35,317 nt of DNA, from NCBI GenBank assembly GCA_007132905.1, contig SLNR01000005.1, forward strand, positions 1-35,317, read 5' to 3'. Position numbers and translations under genes: made by a program. The DNA comes from Candidatus Sumerlaeota bacterium (lineage in GTDB: Bacteria; Bacillota; SLNR01). A model generated the notes under the pieces. It had not been told where the DNA came from. It searched no databases and was given only the letters and a program-made list of their open reading frames with translations. Positions 16,220 through 23,978 of the stretch are shown here, in pieces. The stretch's first letter is position 1. The number at the start of each line of letters is the position of its first letter.

Positions 16220-17176
16220 ATGGGCCGGGGAATTACCGATGTTCCGGGAATTAAAGTGGGGCATCAAACAGATGAAAAAGGCTTAACGGGCTGCACCGTT
16301 ATTTTAACAGAACAAGGGGCGGTTGCCGGTGTGGATGTAAGAGGGTCTGCGCCTGGTACCCGGGAAACGGACTTACTAAGACCCGGAAATCTGGTAAAAG
16401 AAGTTCATGGAATTTTGCTCTCCGGCGGCAGTGCTTTTGGTCTCGATGCTGCATCAGGGGTGATGAGTTATTTAGAGAAAATGGGAGTAGGCTTTGATAC
16501 CGCGATGGCGAAAGTCCCCATTGTCCCGGGAGCCATTCTTTTTGATTTGGCCATCGGGCATAAAGAGGCAAGGCCGAACAAACAGATGGGATATGATGCC
16601 TGTGTGAAGGCAGATGAAGGACCTGTTGATGAGGGAAATTGCGGGGCAGGAACTGGAGCGACAGTAGGAAAGGTGCTGGGAATGGATTGGGCCATGAAAG
16701 GAGGCCTTGGAACGGCTGCTGTGTCTTTAGGAGATGGGGTCGTAATCGGTGCTTTGGCGATAGTGAATGCTTGGGGAGATGTGCTCGATTGGCGAACCGG
16801 AGAAATGATAGCAGGAGTAAGAGATCCAGAGAAAAAAGGAAGGAATACGGTTCAGCTGTTAAAGGAAGGCAGCTCTTACCTTGGACGCTCATTTAGCAAC
16901 ACTACGCTAGCCGTTGTTGCTTCAAACGCCCGTTTGTCGAAGGAAGAGGTTAACAAAGCAGCTCAAATGGCACAAAATGGTTTGGCTCGCTCGTTAAGCC
17001 CTGCACATTCGATGTATGATGGCGACGTGGTATTTGCTCTTTCCACAGGAGACAAAGAAAAAGAAGTAAGCATCATCGGCGCGGTTGGAAGCGAGATGGT
17101 GGCAGAATCAATAAAAAGAGCTGTCATGGCGGCCGAAACGGCTGGAGGCATACCCGCGGCGGATGTTTTGATATAA
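16220..17176 (+). CDS. P1 family (DmpA/NylC-type) self-processing peptidase
   Basis: A 318-residue member of the P1/S58 family, N-terminal-nucleophile hydrolases that cut themselves into two chains. The probable cleavage site is Asn227-Thr228 in SNTTLAVVASNA, matching the Asn-Thr site of nylon oligomer hydrolase NylC; DmpA-type aminopeptidases use Gly-Ser at the same place. ITDVPGIKVGH at the start and LSGGSAFGLDAASGV at ~67-81 are family hallmarks. Family members act on N-terminal beta- or D-amino acids or amide oligomers; the substrate here is unknown. ATG 16220 follows GAGGAGGGG that overlaps the birA stop. Its place between birA and coaX suggests an inserted gene. Confidence 0.88.
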   Translation: MGRGITDVPGIKVGHQTDEKGLTGCTVILTEQGAVAGVDVRGSAPGTRETDLLRPGNLVKEVHGILLSGGSAFGLDAASGVMSYLEKMGVGFDTAMAKVPIVPGAILFDLAIGHKEARPNKQMGYDACVKADEGPVDEGNCGAGTGATVGKVLGMDWAMKGGLGTAAVSLGDGVVIGALAIVNAWGDVLDWRTGEMIAGVRDPEKKGRNTVQLLKEGSSYLGRSFSNTTLAVVASNARLSKEEVNKAAQMAQNGLARSLSPAHSMYDGDVVFALSTGDKEKEVSIIGAVGSEMVAESIKRAVMAAETAGGIPAADVLI

Positions 17177-17233
17177 TATAATATTAATATACAAAGGCTA
17201 GATAACGATTTTAGAAAAGGGGCTTAGGTTTGT

Positions 17234-17261
17234 TTGACAAATTCTTTTTCATCTGCGTAAT
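17234..17261 (+). promoter_or_regulatory. Candidate promoter of coaX
   Basis: TTGACA (17234-17239) and CGTAAT (17256-17261) with a 16-base spacer. The -35 is perfect, the -10 matches at 4/6. It lies in the 148-bp gap between the P1 peptidase gene and coaX. Confidence 0.4.
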
Positions 17262-17269
17262 TGAAGAAG

Positions 17270-17298
17270 GGAAATATTTTTTTATTTCCAGGTTTTTT
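17270..17298 (+). other. Hairpin and T-run in the coaX leader
   Basis: GGAAATA (17270-17276) pairs with TATTTCC (17283-17289) over a loop of six T, then AGG and TTTTTT. It resembles a weak terminator or attenuator placed 27 bases before coaX and after the candidate promoter. The AT-rich stem makes its strength doubtful. Confidence 0.3.
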
Positions 17299-17324
17299 GT
17301 AAAAACATGAAAAGAGGTGGCAGG

Positions 17325-18110
17325 ATGGTTTTTGTGATGGATGTCGGTAATACCAATATCGTATTAGGAGTATACAAAGAAGACGAACTCATAGCACATT
17401 GGAGATTGTCAACAAATCGCCAGGCGACGGCGGATGAGTACGGCATGATCATTCGAAATCTATTTTCATACCATGAACTAGATGCCAATACAATCCATGC
17501 CGTGATTATTTCTTCCGTGGTTCCGCCATTGATTGAAAGTTTGGAAAAAATGACGCATCAATATTTTGGTTTAAAGCCTTTGATTGTGGGCCCGGGAATC
17601 GAAACTGGAATGAGGATTCTCTATGATAATCCCAATGAAGTTGGAGCAGACAGGATTGTCAACGCGGTGGCAGGCCATGAGAAATATGGGGGTCCTCTGG
17701 TAGTCGTTGATTTTGGAACAGCCACCACTTTCTGCGCAATTAATGATGAGGGCGATTATTTGGGCGGCGCCATTGTCCCGGGCATAGGGATTTCCATGGA
17801 AGCTTTGTTTCAAAAAGCGGCCAAACTTCCGAGAATTGAATTAACAAAGCCCAAAACGGTCATTGGAAGAAATACTGTATCGAGCATGCAGTCAGGGATT
17901 ATCTTTGGGTATGCCGGCCTAGTGGATAAGATGGTGAAACGAATGAAAAACGAGATGGGGAGCGGCGCGTGTGTGGTGGCAACAGGAGGACAGTCAGAAT
18001 TGATTGCCTCTGAGTCAGAAACCATCGAAAAAGTAGATACCTATCTAACTTTAGAAGGTCTTTTGCTCTTATACAAGAAAAATACGGAAAAAAGCGAAGG
18101 CAGAAATTAA
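17325..18110 (+). CDS. coaX: Type III pantothenate kinase
   Basis: A 261-residue ASKHA-fold kinase that phosphorylates pantothenate, the first step of coenzyme A synthesis. DVGNTN at 6-11 is the phosphate-binding motif, followed by [11 protein letters not shown], the catalytic-region [10 protein letters not shown], and [11 protein letters not shown]. Type III enzymes are insensitive to CoA feedback and need a monovalent cation. ATG 17325 has AAGAGGTGG upstream; a start at 17307 would overlap that site. It is followed after 32 bases by the carbamoylase gene. Confidence 0.94.
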   Translation: MVFVMDVGNTNIVLGVYKEDELIAHWRLSTNRQATADEYGMIIRNLFSYHELDANTIHAVIISSVVPPLIESLEKMTHQYFGLKPLIVGPGIETGMRILYDNPNEVGADRIVNAVAGHEKYGGPLVVVDFGTATTFCAINDEGDYLGGAIVPGIGISMEALFQKAAKLPRIELTKPKTVIGRNTVSSMQSGIIFGYAGLVDKMVKRMKNEMGSGACVVATGGQSELIASESETIEKVDTYLTLEGLLLLYKKNTEKSEGRN

Positions 18111-18142
18111 GGTTTTTTATGTTGAAAATGGAGGCAGCTGTG

Positions 18143-19357
18143 GTGAGAATAAACGAAGAGAGACTAAAAGAAAATATTCTTGCATTGGGTGAGATAGGAA
18201 AGGTGCCCGAAGGAGGCGTCACCCGTAAAGCCTTCACGCAAGAAGATATTGTGGGGAGGGAATACACTGCTAGTCTTATGGAAGAAGCCGGCTGCAGGGT
18301 AAAAGTGGACGCTGCTGGCAATCTCATCGGCTATCTTCCAGGAAAAGACCGGACCCTTCCTTCCATAATGATCGGTTCTCATATTGATACTGTACCCCAA
18401 GGGGGATTGTTTGACGGAGCAATTGGCGTTTTGGGAGGGATCGAATGTTTAAAAGTGTTTAAGGAAGAGAAATATAAACCGGATCATCCCATTGAAGTGG
18501 TTGCTTTTTCTGCTGAAGAGGGAAGTGCTCTAGGAGGCACATTTGGTAGTCGAGCCATGGCCGGTCAAATAGACCCTGCCGATCTAACCTCTCCACAAAA
18601 AAGAATTATGGACGCTAATCTTAAGGTGTTTGGCCTTTCATTCGAAAAAATTAAGGAAGCGAAAAGGGACCCAGAGACTATCAAATCTTTCCTTGAAATG
18701 CACATCGAGCAAGGGTCGATTTTAGAAGAACTTAAAGTTCCTATTGGCATTGTGTTTGGGATTGTGGGTATCTTCCGATATGAAGTAACAGTAAAAGGCG
18801 AAGCAAATCATTCCGGATCAACACCCATGGCCAAAAGAGACGATGCCCTGATTAAAGCCTCAAGGATGGTCCTTGCAGTGGAAGAGTTTGTAAACGAGGA
18901 AAGCTCTAGTATGGTGGGGACGGTCGGTTCCATGCAGGTTACGCCGAATGCGATTAATGTGATTCCGGGAGAAGTAAAAATGACAGTTGAATTCAGGGAC
19001 ATTAATGCCTGGGATCCCATTTTAGTGTATGAAAGGCTTAGACAATTCGGAAGTGAACTGGGCGGGGTTACTTTCAAAAAAATAGTTGAAAAAGAGCCGG
19101 TCAGACTGCACCCGGGGATTCAGGAAAAGATAAGTCAAGCCTGTGATGACACAGAGATTTGCTACCATAAAATGGCGAGTGCGGCCGGGCATGATGCGGT
19201 AGCCATGTCCTATCTGGCTCCCACGTCAATGATCTTTGTTCCCAGCCGAAGAGGCATTAGCCATGCACCTGAGGAGTGGACAGAGTGGGAAGATGTTTTT
19301 GCCGGAACGAATGTTTTGATGAGAACTGTCTTGGCCATTGATAAGAATAACGAATAA
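18143..19357 (+). CDS. M20 N-carbamoyl-L-amino-acid hydrolase / ureidohydrolase
   Basis: A 404-residue zinc amidase of the hydantoinase/carbamoylase family (HyuC, AllC). Metal-site segments are all present: GSHIDTVPQGGLFDGAIG, FSAEEGS, EMHIEQG, and AAGHDAVAM near the C-terminus, with the lid-domain segment GEANHSGSTPM. Members hydrolyse N-carbamoyl amino acids or ureido acids to amino acid, ammonia and CO2. The GTG at 18143 has GGAGG 8 bases upstream; an in-frame ATG at 18119 lacks one. The gene is read with coaX and stopped by a terminator, but the hydantoinase and racemase directly downstream point to hydantoin breakdown. Confidence 0.88.
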   Translation: MRINEERLKENILALGEIGKVPEGGVTRKAFTQEDIVGREYTASLMEEAGCRVKVDAAGNLIGYLPGKDRTLPSIMIGSHIDTVPQGGLFDGAIGVLGGIECLKVFKEEKYKPDHPIEVVAFSAEEGSALGGTFGSRAMAGQIDPADLTSPQKRIMDANLKVFGLSFEKIKEAKRDPETIKSFLEMHIEQGSILEELKVPIGIVFGIVGIFRYEVTVKGEANHSGSTPMAKRDDALIKASRMVLAVEEFVNEESSSMVGTVGSMQVTPNAINVIPGEVKMTVEFRDINAWDPILVYERLRQFGSELGGVTFKKIVEKEPVRLHPGIQEKISQACDDTEICYHKMASAAGHDAVAMSYLAPTSMIFVPSRRGISHAPEEWTEWEDVFAGTNVLMRTVLAIDKNNE

Positions 19358-19359
19358 TA

Positions 19360-19384
19360 AAACGCTCTTTTGGGAGCGTTTTTG
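19360..19384 (+). terminator. Intrinsic terminator after the carbamoylase gene
   Basis: AAACGCTC (19360-19367) and GAGCGTTT (19374-19381) form an 8-bp stem with a 6-base loop, followed by a T-run. It begins 3 bases after the stop codon and separates the coaX-carbamoylase transcript from the hydantoinase unit. Confidence 0.8.
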
Positions 19385-19475
19385 TAATTGGTTGGAAGTG
19401 GGAAGGAAAAGGGAAAAAGTTGCCGAAAGAGGGTCATTAAAATGATTTGATTAAGAGTTTTTGAAAGGGGGAAGA

Positions 19476-20912
19476 ATGGTGGGGCAGGGAATGCTGATCA
19501 AGAATGGGACTGTTATTACGGCTCACAGAACTTATGAAGCAGATATAAAGATTGAGCGGGGAAAGATTGCCGGCATAGGGAAAGATCTTGATGCCCAAAA
19601 CTTAGAGAAAACGATAGATGCAGCGGGCTTGTGGATCATTCCCGGTCTCATCGATATGCATGTACATTTTCTTTCTCCGTTTATGGGTCAGATGGGAGCA
19701 GCTGATTTTTATTCGGGAACCAAAGCGGCTGCTTTTGGCGGAGTAACCACGATACTTGACTTTACGAATACTGATATCGGCCAGACCATGCTTGAATCAG
19801 TCAAGATAAAGGAAGAACAAGCAGAAGGCAAGGCATTGATCGACTATTCTTTTCATCCTCGTATAGTGGAAGCTCCTCAAAGGATCATTGATGAAATAAA
19901 AGAATTGGTTGACTATGGCGTACCCACTTTCAAAATGTTTATGACTTACCGTCGTCAAGGGATTCAAGCACACGACGGCATACTAATGAAAGTCATGGAG
20001 GAAGCAGCGAAGCATAACGCCCTTCCCGGGGTCCATGCCGAAAATAACGACATTGTTGAATCATTGACTGAAGAAGCGGTAGAAGCCGGGGAAACAGACT
20101 GGCATGCACATGCAAGAACGAGACCTCCCATTGCCGAAGAAGAAGCAATACAGCGCGCCGTCTATTTTGCACAGCGAATCGGATCTCCCCTTTTTATTTA
20201 TCATGTTTCCACCAAGGGCGGAGCGGAAGCCATTGCAAAAGCCCAAAAACAAGGACATCCCATATACGCAGAAACATGTCCGCATTATCTAAGTTTGACC
20301 GACGAGATACTCAAAAGAGAAGATGGATACAAATATATCTGCAGCCCGCCTATGAGGCCGAAGGAGCACATAGAGGCGATGTGGGAAGGGCTGCAGAAGG
20401 GATATTTGTCGGTCACAGGTTCTGATGATTGTAATTATTCTTCCGAAGCAAAGAGAGCACCCATGGATGTGGACAAAGATGGAGAGCTTATCCCCGAATT
20501 TCAAAAAGTTGTAAATGGGTTGACAGGAATGGAAAGTAGATTTCATGTGCTGATGGCAAAAGGCGTTCAGTCCGGAAAAATCAATATGAATGAATTTGTG
20601 CGCATAACAAGTTATAACGCGGCCAAGATATTTGGGCTATCTGCTAAAAAAGGAGACATTAGCATCGGGTACGATGCCGACCTTGTTTTAATTGATCCCC
20701 ATAAAGAGATGAAGTTGACATACGACAAACTTCACCTTGATACCCAATACAACCCTTGGGAAGGACTGAAAGTAAAGGGTATCCCGGTGATGACCATGGT
20801 GCGGGGAAACCCCATCATTGAACAGGGGCAAGTAGTCGTTGAGCCGGGATATGGTCGTTTTGTCAGAAGAAAACTTGATCCTTCATTACTGCGGCAATTC
20901 GGCAATTTCTAA
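19476..20912 (+). CDS. Hydantoinase / dihydropyrimidinase family amidohydrolase
   Basis: A 478-residue cyclic amidase. Metal ligands are DMHVHF (His-x-His, 62-64), the carbamylated-Lys candidate in TFKMFMTYR, HAENND, FIYHVST and an Asp in TGSDDC, so a binuclear zinc site is intact. The family opens hydantoins or dihydropyrimidines to N-carbamoyl amino acids. Allantoinase is less likely by overall pattern. ATG 19476 follows AAGGGGG. The racemase gene begins 12 bases after its stop, and the next two genes overlap in turn, so the four form one operon. Together with the carbamoylase upstream, a full hydantoin-to-amino-acid route is encoded. Confidence 0.88.
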   Translation: MVGQGMLIKNGTVITAHRTYEADIKIERGKIAGIGKDLDAQNLEKTIDAAGLWIIPGLIDMHVHFLSPFMGQMGAADFYSGTKAAAFGGVTTILDFTNTDIGQTMLESVKIKEEQAEGKALIDYSFHPRIVEAPQRIIDEIKELVDYGVPTFKMFMTYRRQGIQAHDGILMKVMEEAAKHNALPGVHAENNDIVESLTEEAVEAGETDWHAHARTRPPIAEEEAIQRAVYFAQRIGSPLFIYHVSTKGGAEAIAKAQKQGHPIYAETCPHYLSLTDEILKREDGYKYICSPPMRPKEHIEAMWEGLQKGYLSVTGSDDCNYSSEAKRAPMDVDKDGELIPEFQKVVNGLTGMESRFHVLMAKGVQSGKINMNEFVRITSYNAAKIFGLSAKKGDISIGYDADLVLIDPHKEMKLTYDKLHLDTQYNPWEGLKVKGIPVMTMVRGNPIIEQGQVVVEPGYGRFVRRKLDPSLLRQFGNF

Positions 20913-20924
20913 GGAGGTTTTGAA

Positions 20925-21671
20925 ATGAAAATCAAAGTAATAAATCCGAATACAACGTGGGGAATGACTCAGGCTATTGAACTTTCTGCTGAGAAGGCCG
21001 CCCGAAAAGGTACAGAAATTTCGGCAGTGAGCCCCGAAAAAGGGCCGGTTTCCATTGAGAGCTATTATGATGAGCAGTTGGCGATCGTGGGCATGCTGGA
21101 GGAAGTTTTAAAAGGGGAAAAAAAGAAGTTTGATGCGTATATTATTGCCTGCTTTGGTGACCCGGGTTTATATGCTGCGCGGGAAATAGTGAATGTACCG
21201 GTCATCGGGATTGCCGAAGCAGCTATGTTTACTGCCTGTATGCTGGCACCGAAATTCTCTGTGTTAACCGTGTTGGCCCGCTCCCAGCAGGTTACCGAGG
21301 AACTGATTCGTAAATATGGGCTTTGGGAGCGCTGTGCTTCATTGAGAACGACAGGATTAACAGTGCTTGATTTTGAAGAGGATCCGAAAGTGGGAGAGGC
21401 TGCTTTAAAAGAAGCGGCTCGGTACGCGGTTACAGAAGATGGCGCAGAAGCACTTCTTTTAGGATGTGCTGGAATGGCAGGATTAGAAAAAGCGATCGAA
21501 GAAGAGGTCTTTGTTCCTGTCGTCGATGGGGTGGCGGCCGGTGTGAAAATGGCGGAGTCATTGCATGATATGGGGCTTAAAACCAGCAAGAAGAAGACTT
21601 TTGCGAAGCCAGAAAAAAAGGAAATAGTGGGTTTTCCCGAACTTTTTCAAATAGACAGAAATGAGGATTGA
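20925..21671 (+). CDS. Hydantoin (Asp/Glu-type) racemase
   Basis: A 248-residue racemase of the Asp/Glu/hydantoin family, cofactor-independent and using two cysteines. Cys76 (ACFGDPG) and Cys181 (GCAGM) are at the same positions I recall for the catalytic pair of the Sinorhizobium hydantoin racemase. VINPNTTWGMT at the start is a family hallmark. It would interconvert D- and L-5-monosubstituted hydantoins so that the hydantoinase and an enantioselective carbamoylase can use all of the substrate. A lysine-rich tail (~220-235) is unusual. ATG 20925 follows AAGGAGG. It overlaps the next gene's upstream region by a few bases. Confidence 0.88.
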   Translation: MKIKVINPNTTWGMTQAIELSAEKAARKGTEISAVSPEKGPVSIESYYDEQLAIVGMLEEVLKGEKKKFDAYIIACFGDPGLYAAREIVNVPVIGIAEAAMFTACMLAPKFSVLTVLARSQQVTEELIRKYGLWERCASLRTTGLTVLDFEEDPKVGEAALKEAARYAVTEDGAEALLLGCAGMAGLEKAIEEEVFVPVVDGVAAGVKMAESLHDMGLKTSKKKTFAKPEKKEIVGFPELFQIDRNED

Positions 21672-21673
21672 GC

Positions 21674-22060
21674 ATGAAACTAGAATTGCTTTCAGGAAAC
21701 TATGCGATTTGCCAGGTGAAAAAAGAAGAACCTTACTCCGAATGGATCAGTAAAGATGCTTTTTCGTCGGTAACAGAGACAGATCAGGAGAAATCGATTG
21801 TCTGTCTTGATGATAGTATTCCGGATCATATAACTAAAGAGCAGGGCTGGAGATTGATGCGGGTGATGGGAGTTCTTGATTTCTCTTTGATCGGCATTCT
21901 CTCTTCCATACTTGAGCCGCTTGCTGAATATAAAATCAGTGTATTTGCGATCTCCACTTACAACACTGATTATATCATGGTGAAGGAAGAGACCTTAAAT
22001 AAGGCGGCTGAAGCCTTAAAGAAGAAGGGTCATCACATCATAGGGGAGGAATTGTTTTGA
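21674..22060 (+). CDS. ACT-domain protein
   Basis: A 128-residue protein made of a short N-terminal strand region and a C-terminal ACT fold of the ACT_7/CASTOR type (GVLDFSLIGILSSILEPLAEYKISVFAISTYNTDYIMV). ACT domains bind amino acids, so it may sense the amino acid produced by the hydantoin route, though no partner enzyme or DNA-binding domain is attached. ATG 21674 follows GAGGATTGAG and lies 2 bases after the racemase stop. The stop overlaps the TTG start of the MBL gene. Function otherwise unknown. Confidence 0.75.
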   Translation: MKLELLSGNYAICQVKKEEPYSEWISKDAFSSVTETDQEKSIVCLDDSIPDHITKEQGWRLMRVMGVLDFSLIGILSSILEPLAEYKISVFAISTYNTDYIMVKEETLNKAAEALKKKGHHIIGEELF

Positions 22061-22686
22061 TTCGAAAAAAAAGATTGACGGAATCAATTACCGAAATAGA
22101 AACTCCCTACAAAGAGCAGATTTTCCGGGCCTTCCTTGTTCGAACCCCTACGGGAAATATCCTGGTGGACAGCTGCCTTGAAGATGATGATAAGTCATTT
22201 GCTTCTTTGGCGAGTGGATTAGGATTGAAAATGATCGTGCTTACTAACCACCATCGTGATCATGTGGGTGCTTTGGAAGCGGTAGTGCAAGAATCGCCAC
22301 ATATTGAGGTAGCTGCTCACCGTGAAGACGCGGACAAGATGCCGGTAACAGTCTCTGTTCTATTAGACGACGGGGATTTGATCGAGGATACTCTAAGAGT
22401 CATTCATGTGCCCGGACACACTGCCGGCAGTATCTCTTTGTATCATGAAGACGAAAAGGTATTGCTGACGGGAGATGCCGTCTTTGGTGTAGGGGGGTAT
22501 GAAAAAACATTATCTTTTCCTCCCGGGATATATTCAGAAGACCCGCAGCGTGCCAGGGAAAGTGTGTGTAATTTGCTTAAATACCCTTTTGAAAAAGCAT
22601 TTCTAAGCCATGGAGATCATCTTGAAAAGGATGCTTATGACAGGATAAAAAATCTATTGAATAAAGAAGAAAGGCCCCGAAAGTGA
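22057..22686 (+). CDS. Metallo-beta-lactamase-fold hydrolase
   Basis: A 209-residue MBL-fold protein. The metal motif reads Asn64-His-His66-Arg-Asp68-His69, so the first His of HxHxDH is Asn. The later ligands are present: HVPGHTAGS, TGDAVF, and a C-terminal SHGDH. Loss of one site-1 ligand may leave a single metal or shift its choice. Glyoxalase-II-like or lactonase-like hydrolysis is possible; substrate unknown. TTG 22057 follows GGGGAGG and overlaps the preceding stop by 4 bases, indicating coupling. The stop lies next to a strong hairpin that closes the hydantoin operon. Confidence 0.8.
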   Translation: MIRKKRLTESITEIETPYKEQIFRAFLVRTPTGNILVDSCLEDDDKSFASLASGLGLKMIVLTNHHRDHVGALEAVVQESPHIEVAAHREDADKMPVTVSVLLDDGDLIEDTLRVIHVPGHTAGSISLYHEDEKVLLTGDAVFGVGGYEKTLSFPPGIYSEDPQRARESVCNLLKYPFEKAFLSHGDHLEKDAYDRIKNLLNKEERPRK

Positions 22687-22705
22687 TCGAGGTCTTTCTT
22701 CTTTG
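22666..22705. terminator. Bidirectional terminator
   Basis: GAAGAAAG (22666-22673) pairs with CTTTCTTC (22694-22701), and the inner part continues with one G-U, CC:GG and CGA:TCG. T-rich sequence follows on the plus strand and on the minus strand. It lies between the MBL gene and the convergent TM1266-like gene, starting inside the MBL coding end. Confidence 0.7.
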
Positions 22706-22744
22706 TTCAAGCAAATTCAGACCAGGCTGTGGTGCCTGATATAA

Positions 22745-23008
22745 TTAATGATCAAAAGTTACCATGGTTGTAGAAACTCCGTCGATGCGATCAAGTTCGG
22801 ATTTTAAGGTTTGTGCTGCCTCTGATCCGCCGCCTTCGGCGCACATGTGGAGAATAATAATGCCATCGTCGCCGGAAAAATCTTTATTGGCTTCATGAAA
22901 GCCTACTCTAGTTTTGATGTAAGATCCATAATCTGTAAGGAGTTTTTGTACATCGACGGCATATTCGCAGCGGTTATCAACTCTAAGTGCCAAAATCTTG
23001 CAGTCCAT
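22745..23008 (-). CDS. Small TM1266-like ferredoxin-fold protein
   Basis: An 87-residue protein. Its length and pattern (a leading strand KILALRVDNR, VQKLLTDYG, RVGFHEA, IIILHMC, and a final VSTTMV strand) resemble the TM1266/iron-only hydrogenase system regulator family, which has the NikR C-terminal fold without a DNA-binding part. Ligand and partner are unknown. ATG 23008 has AAGGAGGG upstream; a longer in-frame extension to 23302 would run through the divergent gene and has no ribosome site. It is a single minus-strand gene among plus-strand metabolic genes. Confidence 0.7.
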   Translation of the reverse strand: MDCKILALRVDNRCEYAVDVQKLLTDYGSYIKTRVGFHEANKDFSGDDGIIILHMCAEGGGSEAAQTLKSELDRIDGVSTTMVTFDH

Positions 23009-23120
23009 AAAAAGCCCTCCTTGTGAAATGATGTTCATATATAAGTTCGCTCTATAAAGGCTATATCCTTTTCCAGAAATGAAAGCCAGAAAAAGGAACT
23101 GAAGGTGAGGAGGAATACGA

Positions 23121-23978
23121 TTGGCATCTCTTAATGAAAAAGATTTGCGCAAAGAAATTGGCCGTTTTTTGTCAGACCGCGGGATTGATCTGTTCGGTTT
23201 TGCTCCAGTGTCAAGGTGGGAAAAATACGATGAGGTGCATCCGGATTTTCGCCCGCAAGAACTTTTTCCTACCAAGACGGTGATCGTGGCCGGCATGGGC
23301 ATGCCTCTTCCGATAGTGGAGACAACCCCCTCGGCGATTCATATGGAGCTTTACCGCACAGTAAATCGAGAGTTGGACAGCACCGGTTATTATCTTGCCC
23401 GGTTTCTAAATCAAAAAGGTATCCCTTCGATCTCCTTTCCCAGGGATGGATACGGAAGCATTCAAATCATCAAGGAAAAACCAGGGGCCGCTTTTGCCCA
23501 TGTAAATGCTGCCAAATATGCCGGACTGGGAACAATCGGAGTAAACAATGTACTGCTTACGCCCCAGTTTGGACCTAGGGTACGATGGGTGTCTGTTTTA
23601 ACTGAGATGGAATTTGAAGGAAGCCCCATGATCGAAAATGAATTGTGTATTCGCTGCCTTGCCTGTGCCCGCTGCTGCCCCGTAGATGCAATTATTCCTC
23701 GCGATGACCGTTTTAAACCGGACTTTAAGTCTCTTCCCTGTGCCAATAGAGCGGAAGAATTAACAAAAAGACGATGCTATCCCTGTGGAATATGCATCAA
23801 GGTTTGCCCGGTAGGGGAAGATAGAAAGCTCTTTGCCTCAGAGGAATCCATGTCTTTGTATTTGAATGAGCAAGGCGAAGGAAAAGATCCTTTGGATGTG
23901 AAACTATATAAAAGATGGAAGCATTTTCGTAAATGGGGAAGCTGGACAGAGGAGGAGATGAAAGATGGAAAAAAATGA
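23121..23978 (+). CDS. QueG-like double [4Fe-4S] protein
   Basis: A 285-residue protein of the COG1600/epoxyqueuosine reductase-like group. The N-terminal ~180 residues (LSDRGIDLFGFAPV at ~17-30, KYAGLGTIGVNNVLLTPQFG at ~133-152) fit the family, which includes corrinoid-binding reductases. Two four-Cys clusters follow: CIRCLACARCCPVDA and CYPCGICIKVCPV, enough for two [4Fe-4S] centres. It lacks the HEAT-repeat tail of true QueG and may be a redox partner for neighbouring enzymes rather than a queuosine enzyme. TTG 23121 follows GAGGAGGAA. The last 14 bases overlap the next gene. Confidence 0.8.
   Translation: MASLNEKDLRKEIGRFLSDRGIDLFGFAPVSRWEKYDEVHPDFRPQELFPTKTVIVAGMGMPLPIVETTPSAIHMELYRTVNRELDSTGYYLARFLNQKGIPSISFPRDGYGSIQIIKEKPGAAFAHVNAAKYAGLGTIGVNNVLLTPQFGPRVRWVSVLTEMEFEGSPMIENELCIRCLACARCCPVDAIIPRDDRFKPDFKSLPCANRAEELTKRRCYPCGICIKVCPVGEDRKLFASEESMSLYLNEQGEGKDPLDVKLYKRWKHFRKWGSWTEEEMKDGKK

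Noticed and set aside
23009-23302. Extension of the TM1266-like protein to 185 residues
   Set aside because: It would be antisense to the QueG-like gene; ATG 23008 has AAGGAGGG.
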